From the NCBI GenBank assembly GCA_029959295.1, contig JASCOH010000004.1:379580-443579 (forward strand): a stretch of DNA of 64,000 nucleotides. The letters are read 5' to 3'. Position 1 is the stretch's first letter. Every line of letters starts with the position of its first letter. The stretch comes from Flavobacteriaceae bacterium PS02334. GTDB taxonomy: Bacteria > Bacteroidota > Bacteroidia > Flavobacteriales > Flavobacteriaceae. Below, piece after piece: positions 8,899 through 18,382 of the stretch. A model generated the notes under the pieces. That model was given only the letters and a program-made list of their open reading frames with translations, ran no database searches and was not told where the DNA came from. The position numbers and the translations under genes were made by a program.

Positions 8899-10086
8899 AT
8901 GAAAACTTTGAACGACTTCAATTTCAATAATAAAAAAGCACTGATTAGAGTAGATTTTAACGTTCCGTTGGACGAGAATTTTAAGGTAACAGATGCGACT
9001 CGAATTGAAGCGGCAAAGCCTACGATTGATAAAATTCTTGCTGACGGCGGGAGCGTCATCTTGATGTCACACCTTGGAAGACCAAAAGGTAAAGAAGAGA
9101 AATATTCATTGAAACATATTCTTGACAAGACATCTGAAGTTCTTGGTCAGGAAGTAAAATTTGCTGAAGACTGCGTTGGCGAAGTTGCTGAAAAAGCAGC
9201 GAAAAACTTGAAACCAGGAGAAATCTTGCTTTTAGAAAACCTTCGTTTTTATTCAGAAGAAGAAGCTGGCGATGTTGATTTTGCGAAAAAATTAGCGTCA
9301 CTTGGCGATATTTATGTGAACGACGCTTTTGGAACTGCGCACAGAGCCCACGCTTCAACTACCATTATTGCTCAGTTTTTTCCAAATGATAAATGTTTTG
9401 GTACGCTTTTGGCTAAGGAAATAGAAAGCTTGAATAAAGTGTTGAAAGATTCTGAGAAACCGGTAACGGCAGTTTTGGGAGGTTCAAAAGTTTCTTCAAA
9501 AATCACGGTTATTGAAAATATTTTAGACAAAGTGGATCACCTGATTATCGGCGGCGGGATGACTTTTACGTTCATCAAAGCGCAAGGCGGCAAGATTGGA
9601 GATTCAATTTGTGAAGACGATAAAATGGATTTGGCGTTAGAAATTCTAGAAAAAGCGAAAGCTAAAAATGTACAAATTCATATTCCGGTTGACGTTATTG
9701 CGGCGAATGCTTTTTCAAATGATGCAGAAACACAAGTGGTTAACGTAAACGAAATTCCTGACGGATGGCAAGGTCTTGATGCGGGTCCAGAATCTTTGGA
9801 GCGTTTCAAGAAAGTAATTTTAGAATCAAAAACGATTTTGTGGAATGGTCCGCTTGGTGTTTTTGAGATGGAAAAATTTGCTAAAGGAACGATTGCTTTG
9901 GGCGAATTTATTGCAGAAGCTACCGAAAAAGGCGCTTTTTCACTTGTTGGAGGAGGCGATTCTGTTGCGGCGGTAAAACAGTTCGGATTAGAAGATAAAA
10001 TGAGCTATGTTTCTACTGGTGGCGGGGCAATGCTTGAAATGCTAGAAGGAAAATCTTTGCCAGGAATTGACGCTATATTAAGTTAA
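8899..10086 (+). CDS. pgk: phosphoglycerate kinase
   Basis: Pgk is the glycolytic kinase that converts 1,3-bisphosphoglycerate plus ADP to 3-phosphoglycerate plus ATP in the cytoplasm. The 395-residue length is normal. Motifs visible are RVDFNVPLD (residues 17-25), [42 protein letters not shown], the hinge region WNGPLGVFE and the nucleotide-loop GGGDSVAAV near the C-terminus. All expected core residues appear intact. It is a single gene in its own unit. Confidence 0.98.
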   Translation: MKTLNDFNFNNKKALIRVDFNVPLDENFKVTDATRIEAAKPTIDKILADGGSVILMSHLGRPKGKEEKYSLKHILDKTSEVLGQEVKFAEDCVGEVAEKAAKNLKPGEILLLENLRFYSEEEAGDVDFAKKLASLGDIYVNDAFGTAHRAHASTTIIAQFFPNDKCFGTLLAKEIESLNKVLKDSEKPVTAVLGGSKVSSKITVIENILDKVDHLIIGGGMTFTFIKAQGGKIGDSICEDDKMDLALEILEKAKAKNVQIHIPVDVIAANAFSNDAETQVVNVNEIPDGWQGLDAGPESLERFKKVILESKTILWNGPLGVFEMEKFAKGTIALGEFIAEATEKGAFSLVGGGDSVAAVKQFGLEDKMSYVSTGGGAMLEMLEGKSLPGIDAILS

Positions 10087-10189
10087 AAAACACAATTTTT
10101 ATACTAAACCTTTTTTAAATCAGTTATAAAAAGTTAAGTTTGCAATACGCATAATTATTTGAAATATAATAAGTTATTAATTTTCAGTT

Positions 10190-12091
10190 ATGAATAAAAC
10201 AAAAATTACCTTTCTTTTAGCACCTTTTTTTACCTTAAATATGATTGCTCAGGATACCCTTCCACAAGCAGTCGCAACCCAAGAAGTTACTCCAAAAATG
10301 TCGGTTTTAGATTCTATCAAAAGCACTTTCGTGGATCACGATATTGCTTCATGCGTAGATCAAGAATGGATGAAAGAGCTTTCGAATCCGGAGTTGTTTA
10401 AGGAAATGGAATTCGACATCGCAAATGTCAATCCAGATGTGAAAGTGGACTATGATTTATCAACAGATTTATTGAAAGCAAGGTTGAAAGAAATGGATGC
10501 AAAGTCGCCTTTCAACATCGAATATAACGAAGGCCTTGAAAACATTATCAAATCGTACCTGAAAAACAGAAAGCGGTCTTATGAAAGATTGATGGCGATT
10601 TCAGAGTATTATTTCCCAATGTTTGAAGCGGCGCTTGCAAAATATGATGTTCCTTTAGAGATTAAATATTTGGCCGTTGTGGAATCTGCTTTGAATCCGC
10701 ATGCGAAGTCAAGAGTCGGAGCGACAGGACTTTGGCAATTTATGTTTGCTACCGGGAAACAATATAAATTAGATGTTTCTTCTTATGTTGATGAAAGAAG
10801 CGATCCGTTGAAAGCAACTGAAGCGGCTTGCCAATATCTGTCAAACATGTACAAGATTTTTGGCGACTGGGATTTGGTTTTGGCTTCTTACAATTCAGGA
10901 CCAGGGAATGTTTCAAAAGCAATCAGACGTTCTGGAGGACTTCAAAATTACTGGAATATCAGGAAATTTCTTCCGAAAGAAACCGCAGGATATGTGCCGG
11001 CTTTCTTGGCAACGATGTACATTTACGAATATCATAAAGAACACGGAATCGAACCAAAAAGAGCAGCAATCAGCTATGTGGCAACCGATACTGTGATGGT
11101 AAAAAGAGAAATGTCATTCAAGCAGATTTCTGATTTGTTAGATATTCCTGAATCTCAGATCAAGCTTTTAAATCCGGGTTATAAATTAGACGTAGTTCCG
11201 AATATCAAAGGCGAAAATCATTACTTGAGATTGCCGATGAACAAAGTGGCGATTTATACTTCAAACGAAGACAAGATTTATGCTTATGCACAAATTGAAG
11301 CTGACAAAAGAGAAAAACCGTTCTTATCAAGAAGGTCAAATCCTGTAACTGCGCCAGTTCAAACAGCAGTTGCTTCTTCAGATAGAAAGCCTTACATTGA
11401 TTATTCAGAAGAGCCTCAGGTTATTAAAGGAACGAAAATGGTTTCTAAAACCAAATTTCATACGGTTAGAAGAGGCGATAATATTGGAGAAATTTCTCAA
11501 AAATATGGCGTTTCTGTAGCTGAAATTAAAAAATGGAACCGCTTGAAAGGAAATAATGTGATGCTTGGAAGCAGGCTGAAGATTGTTTCAATGGAAAAAG
11601 TTTCGACTACAATTGTAAGAAAGACTCCAAAACCGGCGAAAGACACTACAAATACTGCGATTGCTTCGGTAGAAAAGAAAGCGACGAAAGAGATTGTTCT
11701 TGAAGACACTTCTAAAAAAGAAATCGCTGACGAATCAGAATTTTATACAGTTCAAAAAGGCGATAACTTAAATTCAATCGCTAAGAAATATGGCGTTACC
11801 ACAGCTCAAATCAGAGAGTGGAACAACATGGAAGATACCAATGTTCTTTTAGGAAGCCAGTTAAAATTGATCAAAGCTGAAAATGCTCCGATTGCTGAAA
11901 CTAAAGCTGAAAAAACAGAACAACAAATCGCTTCTTCAGTTAAAGAACAACAACAATATCTTGTAAAAAAGGGAGATTCTCTTTTCAGCATTGCTAAAAA
12001 ATCTGGCGTTACTGTTGAAAATATCAAAAAATGGAATGATATTAGCAACGAAAATATCAAACCAGGAATGAGGCTTAAAATCCAAGGATAA
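10190..12091 (+). CDS. LysM-containing lytic transglycosylase (MltD-like)
   Basis: This enzyme cleaves the glycan strands of peptidoglycan in the periplasm. A signal peptide is seen (FLLAPFFTLNMIAQ). The SLT domain runs from about residue 110 to 280. It has the catalytic Glu165 in VVESALNPHAKS, then GATGLWQFM and the conserved YNSGPGNVSKAI. Three LysM peptidoglycan-binding modules follow at about residues 423-467, 517-560 and 589-632, each with the pattern Y.V..GD....IA.K.GV....I..WN. They are joined by Lys/Thr/Ala-rich linkers. The domain order is that of MltD. Confidence 0.93.
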   Translation: MNKTKITFLLAPFFTLNMIAQDTLPQAVATQEVTPKMSVLDSIKSTFVDHDIASCVDQEWMKELSNPELFKEMEFDIANVNPDVKVDYDLSTDLLKARLKEMDAKSPFNIEYNEGLENIIKSYLKNRKRSYERLMAISEYYFPMFEAALAKYDVPLEIKYLAVVESALNPHAKSRVGATGLWQFMFATGKQYKLDVSSYVDERSDPLKATEAACQYLSNMYKIFGDWDLVLASYNSGPGNVSKAIRRSGGLQNYWNIRKFLPKETAGYVPAFLATMYIYEYHKEHGIEPKRAAISYVATDTVMVKREMSFKQISDLLDIPESQIKLLNPGYKLDVVPNIKGENHYLRLPMNKVAIYTSNEDKIYAYAQIEADKREKPFLSRRSNPVTAPVQTAVASSDRKPYIDYSEEPQVIKGTKMVSKTKFHTVRRGDNIGEISQKYGVSVAEIKKWNRLKGNNVMLGSRLKIVSMEKVSTTIVRKTPKPAKDTTNTAIASVEKKATKEIVLEDTSKKEIADESEFYTVQKGDNLNSIAKKYGVTTAQIREWNNMEDTNVLLGSQLKLIKAENAPIAETKAEKTEQQIASSVKEQQQYLVKKGDSLFSIAKKSGVTVENIKKWNDISNENIKPGMRLKIQG

Positions 12092-12133
12092 TCATCTTTG
12101 GATTTTAGCTTTTCCGTTTAGCAAAAGCAAAAA

Positions 12134-13105
12134 ATGAAAAAGATATTGCTCTTCTTATTGGCAATTATTCTATTTTCCTGTAGCAAAAAAGAAGATGAAA
12201 ATTCTCCAAAACAAGCTGTTGGAAAAGCAAATTCACTTTCCATTTTTATCGATGACAAGCTTTGGGTTGGCGAAATAGGGGACACGCTTCGCAAAAAATT
12301 TGCGGCACCAGTTGACGGATTGCCACAGGAAGAACCGCTTTTCACAATAAACCAATATCCGCTTCGCGCTTTTGACAGCAATTTTTTGAGAAATCGAAAC
12401 GTAATTGTCGTCAAAAAGGAGAAAACAAATCTATTTACAATTACTGAAAATGAATTTGCCGTACCTCAAAACGTAATTCGCATTTCAGGAAGTTCCACAG
12501 CAATGATTTTAGGGCATATTGAAAGAAATGGGCCGACAATGATTTCACTTTTCCAGCAAACAGAAATTTCTGAAACTCAAAAACTGATGGAAAAGTCACT
12601 TCGCGATGGTAAAAAGATGCAGGACAATTTCAAAGTTTCCATTAAAATTCCAAAAGATTTCAAATGTGTTCTGCGCAAGGATAGATTCGTCTGGCTGAAA
12701 AAAGAAATCCAAAGCGGGAATTCTAGCATTTTGGTTTATGAAGTTCCAATCAGCAGTATTCAAAACCATAGTGATATTGTGAGCAATATTGTGAAAATGC
12801 GCGATTCTGTCGGAGCACTTTACATCCACGGAACTATGGAAAATTCTAAAATGATTACAGAAGAATCGTATGCGCCTTATCTGATAAACAGCATGATCGA
12901 CGGAAAAAAAGTATATGAAACCAAGGGAACCTGGGAAATGAAGAATGATTTTATGTCTGGCCCATTTACCAATTATGCCATTTTAGATAAAGAAAACAAC
13001 AGAATTCTCGTGATTGAAGGATTTTGCTACGCACCGTCAACGCCAAAACGCGATCTCGTTCATGAATTGGAAGCAATTATCAAAACAGCCAAAACAATTA
13101 AATAA
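12134..13105 (+). CDS. DUF4837 family lipoprotein
   Basis: The 323-residue product has a lipobox ILFSC (Cys16) and matches my memory of the Bacteroidota DUF4837 family. Features are an early LWVGEIGDTLRK segment, DFKCVLRKDRFVWLKKE in the middle and PYLINSMIDGKKVYETKG.W towards the end. No catalytic motif is known. It starts 42 bp after the transglycosylase and may be co-transcribed with it, which would fit a cell-envelope role. The role itself is not established. Confidence 0.8.
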   Translation: MKKILLFLLAIILFSCSKKEDENSPKQAVGKANSLSIFIDDKLWVGEIGDTLRKKFAAPVDGLPQEEPLFTINQYPLRAFDSNFLRNRNVIVVKKEKTNLFTITENEFAVPQNVIRISGSSTAMILGHIERNGPTMISLFQQTEISETQKLMEKSLRDGKKMQDNFKVSIKIPKDFKCVLRKDRFVWLKKEIQSGNSSILVYEVPISSIQNHSDIVSNIVKMRDSVGALYIHGTMENSKMITEESYAPYLINSMIDGKKVYETKGTWEMKNDFMSGPFTNYAILDKENNRILVIEGFCYAPSTPKRDLVHELEAIIKTAKTIK

Positions 13106-13110
13106 ACCAA

Positions 13111-13557
13111 ATGTCACTAATTTTTAAAATAAAGCCTTTTAAGGAACTTTCTGCAGACGAACTATATCAATTACTGCAATTGCGAAGCGAAGTCTTTGTA
13201 GTCGAACAAAACTGCGTTTATCAGGATATTGACGGAAAAGATCCGAAAGCGATTCACATTATTGGTGAATTTGAAGGAGAAATCGTGGCTTACAGTCGCA
13301 TTTTTAAAGCAGGTGATTATTTTGACCAAGCTTCTATCGGAAGAGTTGTCGTAAAAGAGAATTTCCGTGATCGAAAATGGGGACACGACCTCATCAAGGA
13401 AGCAATTGTTGCAATTGAAAAGAATTTCGGCACGAGTGAAATTACTATTTCGGCACAATTATACCTGAAGAAATTCTACGAAAGCCATGCTTTTATCCAA
13501 ACTAGCGAAGAATATCTAGAAGACGGAATTCCGCACATTGAGATGAAAAAAGCTTAG
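13111..13557 (+). CDS. GNAT N-acetyltransferase, ElaA-like
   Basis: The 148-residue protein has the ElaA layout: LYQLLQLRSEVFVVEQNCVYQDIDGKD near the N-terminus, then IGRVVVKENFRDRKWGHDLI (acetyl-CoA binding motif A), and SAQLYLKKFYESHAF near the end. The acceptor substrate is unknown. It follows the DUF4837 gene by 5 bp. Its last 4 bp overlap the end of the convergent OmpA-like gene. Confidence 0.9.
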   Translation: MSLIFKIKPFKELSADELYQLLQLRSEVFVVEQNCVYQDIDGKDPKAIHIIGEFEGEIVAYSRIFKAGDYFDQASIGRVVVKENFRDRKWGHDLIKEAIVAIEKNFGTSEITISAQLYLKKFYESHAFIQTSEEYLEDGIPHIEMKKA

Positions 13558-14372
13558 ATTTTTGTAATTACCAATTCTACTCTTCGATCTAAATCAGGAC
13601 CTTTTCCAAGCGGTTGCGTGTTTCCATAACCTTTGAAAGTCATTCTGGTTTTTGGAACTTTCTTGAAAACTAAGTATTTGTAAACGGCTTCGGCGCGATT
13701 TGTCGAAAGCTTTCTCTTTTTGGTTTCCTTGTCGATGGCTTCTTTGTAAAAAGGCGGCGTACAGCAAACATGTCCTTGAATTTCAATCTGTAAGTTAGTG
13801 TATTTTAAAAGCCTTCTGACAATGACATCAAGCTCGCTTTTTGATTTTGCCGTAAGTTTACTGCTTCCTTTTGCAAACAATAATTTATCCAAATAAATTC
13901 TGTCGCCGACAATATGCGTTTTGTGAATTTCACTGAAAACCCCAGGAATATTAAGCTTCTCAATCGGAATTTCCTTAAAATTCATCACCACATCTACACG
14001 GCGATTTTTAGAACGTACTTCAGAAATATTGTCAATATCATCTTCAATCAAAACACGTCCACGGCCTTCAATCGTTACGATAATTTTATTTTTTACGCCT
14101 TCCTCAACCAACTTATTTCGAATGGCATTGGCACGATTAGTTGATAATTTAAAATTGTATTCTTCCTTGCCACGATCGTCGCAATAGCCATAAATGCTGA
14201 TGGATTCCACGCGGGCTGAATCTGATTCTTTGATAAATTTTACCAGATTTTCAACCCGGCTGTCATCTAAATTGTATTTATTTACGTCGAAATAAACCGA
14301 ATGCACGATTTCTTCTTGGGCATTTGCAAATCCAAAAATAAATAACGGCAGTAATTTTAAAAAGCGCAACAT
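13554..14372 (-). CDS. OmpA-family protein with two OmpA-like domains
   Basis: The 272-residue protein starts with a signal peptide (LLPLFIFGFANA). It then shows two OmpA C-terminal-like peptidoglycan-binding domains. The first spans about residues 25-130, with the GYCDDRGKEEYNFKLSTNRA segment. The second spans about 165-272, with the LSTNRAEAVYKYL and GKGPDLDRRVELVI segments. No beta-barrel is present, so it is probably periplasmic. Its start overlaps the stop of the S41 protease gene by one base, so the two are translationally close and likely form an operon. Confidence 0.85.
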   Translation of the reverse strand: MLRFLKLLPLFIFGFANAQEEIVHSVYFDVNKYNLDDSRVENLVKFIKESDSARVESISIYGYCDDRGKEEYNFKLSTNRANAIRNKLVEEGVKNKIIVTIEGRGRVLIEDDIDNISEVRSKNRRVDVVMNFKEIPIEKLNIPGVFSEIHKTHIVGDRIYLDKLLFAKGSSKLTAKSKSELDVIVRRLLKYTNLQIEIQGHVCCTPPFYKEAIDKETKKRKLSTNRAEAVYKYLVFKKVPKTRMTFKGYGNTQPLGKGPDLDRRVELVITKI

Positions 14373-16009
14373 TATTTCAACAAGATTTTATTGTATTCTG
14401 CCGAATTTGCAAGCAAGGAAGTCGCTTTTTTAATCTCAGAATTGTTTTTGGTATAATATTGATACAAACCTTCTTTGTACTGATATCTTCGGATGATTTC
14501 GTCTAGAATTAATTCCTTGATTTCAGCTTGGTTTTTATTCAATTGTGTTTCATCGCTTTTTTGCAACGCAGTCAGCAATTGCTGAAATTCTGCTTTAGTT
14601 TCTTCGTCAATTTTTTCTTTTTTGGCCGCTTCCAAAGTTTTTTTCAGAGCCAATTCTGTTTCCGTATCAAAAGCAAATTTTTCATTTTTCAGATACTTTT
14701 TGAAATCTGCGAAATCGGTATCTGAAACAGTTGGAATCTTGTCTCCCAAGTTTGGATTTTTGTAGTAATAGTTGGTTACGTAATTAAAAATTCCGTCATT
14801 TTTAACTAGAGATTCAGTGATGGCGCTCATTTTTGCTTCTGCCAATTCTACATCTGGCTGAATTCCTCCTCCGTCATAAACCGTTCTTCCTTTTCTGGTT
14901 TTGAAGGCGTTGTAATTTTTAGCTTCGGTCCTCACTGCTTTTCCATCTTTGTCTTTGTGCCAATAATCCAAGGCTTGAATACATCTTCCGGAAGGCGTGT
15001 AATATCTAGAAATGGTAACTTTCACTTGTGTTCCATAAGTCAAATCGATTGGTCTTTGAACCAAACCTTTTCCAAAACTTCTCGCGCCAACAACAACCGC
15101 TCTGTCTAAATCTTGCAGCGCTCCGGCAACAATTTCTGACGCAGAAGCGCTTCTTCCGTCAACTAAAACTACCAATGGAATTTCAGTATCTACAGGCGAT
15201 TTCGAAGTTTTATAAGTATTATTATGTTTTTCAATATGCGATTTTGTCGTCACAATTGTTTCACCGCTTGCTACAAAAAGATTGCAGATATTCACGGCTT
15301 CGCCCAAAAGGCCGCCCGGATTTCCTCTTAAATCTAAAATGATTCTTTCAGCTCCGTCTTTTTTCAGCTTTTCTAGAGCGTCTTTGGTTTCCGCAGAAGC
15401 CTTGGCGTTGAATTGCGAAAGCACAATATAACCTGTTTTATCATCAATTTTTGAAAAGAAAGGAACCGCTTTTACATCAACTTCCTCCAAAATCAAATTT
15501 GTAGTATTTGTTTTTCCCTGGCGCACATATTTGATTTCAATCTTGGCGTTTTTGCTTCCTTTTAAAAGCTGTGACGCGTCATCTTTGAAATCGGCAAGAC
15601 TTACGTCGCCAATCTGAATTATTTCGTCTCCGGCCTTTAAACCAGCTTTGTCTGCGGGATAATTTTTATAAGGTTCTTTGATGATCAGTTTTCCTTCTTT
15701 TCTGGTAATCATCGCGCCAATTCCTGTGTATTCGCCTGTATTGTTGATCTTGAATTTCACGACATCTTGCTCATTGAAATAAACTGTGTAAGGATCTAAT
15801 TCTTGAAGCATGTTCTTAATCGCCTTGTCCATCAAATCACCAGGATTGGTCTCATCGACATAGTTCATGTTCACGGTTTTGAACATCATCGTGAAGATTT
15901 CTATCTGTTTTGCAATTTCAAAAAAATCGTTTCTGAAACTGGCGCCGACATACAGCAAACCTCCAGCGACAACCGGAATTATATATCTCTTTTTTAAAAA
16001 TGTGTACAT
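14372..16009 (-). CDS. S41-family C-terminal processing peptidase
   Basis: This is a membrane-anchored or periplasmic serine protease of the CTP/Tsp type. An N-terminal hydrophobic segment (YIIPVVAGGLLYVGA) is followed by a PDZ domain (about residues 90-170, GYTGIGAMI ... AGLKAGDEII). The catalytic domain has DLRGNPGGLL, the catalytic Ser in DGRSASASEIVAG near residue 290 and the catalytic Lys in GKGLVQ about 25 residues later. The C-terminal 150 residues are charged and helical. The 545-residue length is normal. It lies 3 bp behind the DUF4349 gene, so the DUF4349, S41 and OmpA genes look like one operon. Confidence 0.94.
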   Translation of the reverse strand: MYTFLKKRYIIPVVAGGLLYVGASFRNDFFEIAKQIEIFTMMFKTVNMNYVDETNPGDLMDKAIKNMLQELDPYTVYFNEQDVVKFKINNTGEYTGIGAMITRKEGKLIIKEPYKNYPADKAGLKAGDEIIQIGDVSLADFKDDASQLLKGSKNAKIEIKYVRQGKTNTTNLILEEVDVKAVPFFSKIDDKTGYIVLSQFNAKASAETKDALEKLKKDGAERIILDLRGNPGGLLGEAVNICNLFVASGETIVTTKSHIEKHNNTYKTSKSPVDTEIPLVVLVDGRSASASEIVAGALQDLDRAVVVGARSFGKGLVQRPIDLTYGTQVKVTISRYYTPSGRCIQALDYWHKDKDGKAVRTEAKNYNAFKTRKGRTVYDGGGIQPDVELAEAKMSAITESLVKNDGIFNYVTNYYYKNPNLGDKIPTVSDTDFADFKKYLKNEKFAFDTETELALKKTLEAAKKEKIDEETKAEFQQLLTALQKSDETQLNKNQAEIKELILDEIIRRYQYKEGLYQYYTKNNSEIKKATSLLANSAEYNKILLK

Positions 16010-16012
16010 GTT

Positions 16013-16864
16013 TTAAGGTTTTTTTCTTTTGAATCTTCTACGGATGAGGAAAAACAAGGCCACTAAAATAAGAATAAATGGCCAAACTTCTAAGAACCAC
16101 AAGAATAAACTTGAAAGTCCTAGAAATCCTCTTTCCAAGGAATTTCCCATTTTGCTTCCATAAGATTTAGTCACACCGCTTTCAGAAGGATTAATTTTGT
16201 AAAATTCAATATAAACTGAACTCATCGAAACTTGGCGTTGCATATACTTCAACTGACCTTCTTTTGACTCGATTTCTTCTCTTATTGCAGAAAGTTTTTG
16301 CTCTATTTCTAGCATTTCAGAAACCTTTCCGGCTTTATTCAGCAACTCAAGGTAACGGGCCTCTAAGGTTCTTTTTGTTTTTAAACGGGCTTCTGTATCA
16401 ATAAATTCTGCTGTAACGTCTTCTGCAGAAATTTCTTTCTCATCAAAAAATGAAACTCCAGTTCCTATCGACGCTACGAGTTTTTCAAAATTTTGATTAG
16501 GAACCCGAACAGTCATTTTCTTATAAACTGAAAAGCCTTCTTTTCCTTCGCTTTCGCGCTGAATGCTTGCTTTGTTTTCGCCAATCGCTTTTTGAATCTG
16601 TGCCCTAGTCTTTTCTAAATCTGAAGTCTCAAATTTTAAAGTTGCGCTTTTAACTATTTTCTGTTCCAGCGATTTTTCTGGCAGTGGATCATTCGTTCCA
16701 TCTCCATCATATCTTGGACTTTCTGGAGCATACATTGATTCTTCTACTGAAACTTCAGCGGTCTTCATTGGCGCCAAAGCAACAGCGTTATAAGTTTCTT
16801 CGTTAGCAACTTCTTTACAGGAAAATAGAAAAAATACAAATAAGAAGGAGAGGAGATTTTTCAT
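16013..16864 (-). CDS. DUF4349 family lipoprotein
   Basis: The 283-residue product has a lipobox FLFSC (Cys16). A DUF4349 core follows, beginning KIVKSATLKFETSDLEKTR and containing a long coiled coil (TKRTLEARYLELLNKAGKVSEMLEIEQKL). It ends with a C-terminal transmembrane helix (FLEVWPFILILVALFFLIRR) and a basic cytoplasmic tail. It would therefore be tethered at both ends. Function unknown. It is the first gene of the likely operon with the S41 protease and the OmpA-like protein. Confidence 0.85.
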   Translation of the reverse strand: MKNLLSFLFVFFLFSCKEVANEETYNAVALAPMKTAEVSVEESMYAPESPRYDGDGTNDPLPEKSLEQKIVKSATLKFETSDLEKTRAQIQKAIGENKASIQRESEGKEGFSVYKKMTVRVPNQNFEKLVASIGTGVSFFDEKEISAEDVTAEFIDTEARLKTKRTLEARYLELLNKAGKVSEMLEIEQKLSAIREEIESKEGQLKYMQRQVSMSSVYIEFYKINPSESGVTKSYGSKMGNSLERGFLGLSSLFLWFLEVWPFILILVALFFLIRRRFKRKKP

Positions 16865-16924
16865 ATTAAGTTTGTTTATAATCTGTTAACGAAAATTCTT
16901 TCAATTTTAGTATAACAGATTTGT

Positions 16925-17317
16925 TTACAATGACTTTTGTTCCTCGTTTGGTCTTATCTGCAAATGAAACTTCTCAAAAACCTGAATCGTCTTTTTGTTT
17001 ATTTCTTCATAAGTCAATCGGTCTTTTGATTGATATAAAAGCATGAATGCATGAGGCTCTTGCAGATTTTCAATCAAAAGATGTTTGTTCAAGCGGTAAG
17101 TTTCTCTTAAAACTCTCTTGAAATAATTGCGGTCTACGGCTTTTTTGAAATATTTCTTTGAAACAGAAACGCCCATTTTCAATTGCTGGCCTTCGTCAAC
17201 ATTTCCTTTAATGAAAACGAGCCGCAAAGGATATTTAGAAACCGATTTCCCTGACTTGAACATCAGGTCAATTGTGTTTCTGCTTTTTAGTTTCTCAGAT
17301 TTTGGATAAGTCGGCAT
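16925..17317 (-). CDS. rnpA: ribonuclease P protein component
   Basis: RnpA is the protein subunit that helps the RNase P RNA mature tRNA 5' ends. The 130-residue protein begins with the family-typical basic region KSEKLKSRNTIDLMFKSGKS. It has GVSVSKKYFKKAVDRNYFKR-VLRE (the RNR motif, here RNYFKR), then the C-terminal LTYEEINKKTIQVFEK helix. rpmH, its usual neighbour in many phyla, is not adjacent. Instead it follows a small secreted protein with no gap. Confidence 0.95.
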   Translation of the reverse strand: MPTYPKSEKLKSRNTIDLMFKSGKSVSKYPLRLVFIKGNVDEGQQLKMGVSVSKKYFKKAVDRNYFKRVLRETYRLNKHLLIENLQEPHAFMLLYQSKDRLTYEEINKKTIQVFEKFHLQIRPNEEQKSL

Positions 17318-17725
17318 TTATGGATAAATATTATAGACAATTTTTAAATCAGGATAATTGATATAAAATTGAATACGATTTCCTTGTGTTTTTCTGGTAA
17401 TTACTTCAATCACACAACGGTTTCCGCTGTTGTCTATGCAATTAAAAGTCATGGTTTTGTCAGTCTCATTTTCTATTGTCGTTCCATAAACTTCAATATT
17501 GTAAAGCTGCGTTTGTTGCGAATTCACAACGATTCTGTTTTTATCACCGTCAAGCGTAATGATGATATTGGTGTCTTTAAAATCAGACCATTTTCCCCAT
17601 TTTCCTTTTGCATCTTGTTCCATGACGCTGTAGCTGGAGGTTTTGAATCGGTATTTTTGTGCAAAAGCTTGCTGTGTTCCCAAGATGATAAAAGCGAGCA
17701 ACACTAAATTTTTTAATACTTTCAT
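17318..17725 (-). CDS. small secreted protein of unknown function
   Basis: The 135-residue protein carries a clear signal peptide ending QQAFAQ. The mature part of about 110 residues is rich in beta-type sequence, with two Cys (NCIDNSGNRC) that could form a disulfide. I recognise no family. It abuts rnpA directly on the same strand. Confidence 0.7.
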   Translation of the reverse strand: MKVLKNLVLLAFIILGTQQAFAQKYRFKTSSYSVMEQDAKGKWGKWSDFKDTNIIITLDGDKNRIVVNSQQTQLYNIEVYGTTIENETDKTMTFNCIDNSGNRCVIEVITRKTQGNRIQFYINYPDLKIVYNIYP

Positions 17726-17751
17726 TTGAAATTTCTAAAGGGGTAAAGTTA

Positions 17752-17759
17752 CAAATATA
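17752..17759 (-). promoter_or_regulatory. -7 element before the small secreted protein and rnpA
   Basis: CAAATATA on the plus strand reads TATATTTG on the minus strand, 27 bp before the start at 17725. No good -33 box was found. Confidence 0.45.
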
Positions 17760-18022
17760 TTTCACGGGACGTAATTTGCTGCAGCGTTTCGTGAATTTCT
17801 ACAAAATTAGAGATTAAGTTCCCCAATTTATCCACACATTCTACAACAATTAAAATTAATTTCACTTGCATTTATTGTTCCAAATTTATTTATTATAGTA
17901 ATAATTTTGTGTCTAAGCTATTGATTTATATAGGAAAACTCAAAAAACGTATATTTATTTTAAAGTCAATATTATATAAATAGGAACTCGTGGCACTGAA
18001 CTTGCCTTAACTCAAGGAAATT

Positions 18023-18310
18023 ATGAATTATAAAAAATCAAATATGAAAAATTTACTATTAAGCGCATTAATGTTAACAGGAGTTGTAACATTTGCTCAA
18101 GAAACACCAAAGAAAGCTGATAAAAAAGCGAAACAAACTACAACAACTACAGTAAAAGCGGATAATGCAGCCGAAGTTACTAAAACAACTGAAGTGAACC
18201 AAGATGCCAACGGCGATAAACAAGTAGAAACGACAACGTCTACAAAAACGGCTACGCCTGCACAACCAGCTGCACCAGCAACAACTACAACTACCACGAA
18301 AAAACAATAG
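18023..18310 (+). CDS. small Thr/Lys-rich secreted protein
   Basis: The 95-residue product has a signal peptide (LLLSALMLTGVVTFAQ). Almost all the rest is Thr, Lys, Ala and Val in low-complexity runs, so it is probably disordered in the periplasm or outside. An alternative start seven codons in (18044, MKNLLLS) would give a more usual signal peptide. It is a single gene followed by a strong terminator. No family recognised. Confidence 0.65.
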   Translation: MNYKKSNMKNLLLSALMLTGVVTFAQETPKKADKKAKQTTTTTVKADNAAEVTKTTEVNQDANGDKQVETTTSTKTATPAQPAAPATTTTTTKKQ

Positions 18311-18342
18311 TTTTTTTCCTTAACCAACCAAACCATTATTAA

Positions 18343-18370
18343 AAAACCTCTAAAGCGATTTAGAGGTTTT
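18343..18370. terminator. bidirectional rho-independent terminator
   Basis: AAAACCTCTAAA pairs perfectly with TTTAGAGGTTTT around the loop GCGA, with A/T runs on both sides. It serves the Thr-rich gene on the plus strand and the patatin operon on the minus strand. Confidence 0.9.
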
Positions 18371-18382
18371 TAATTTTTATAA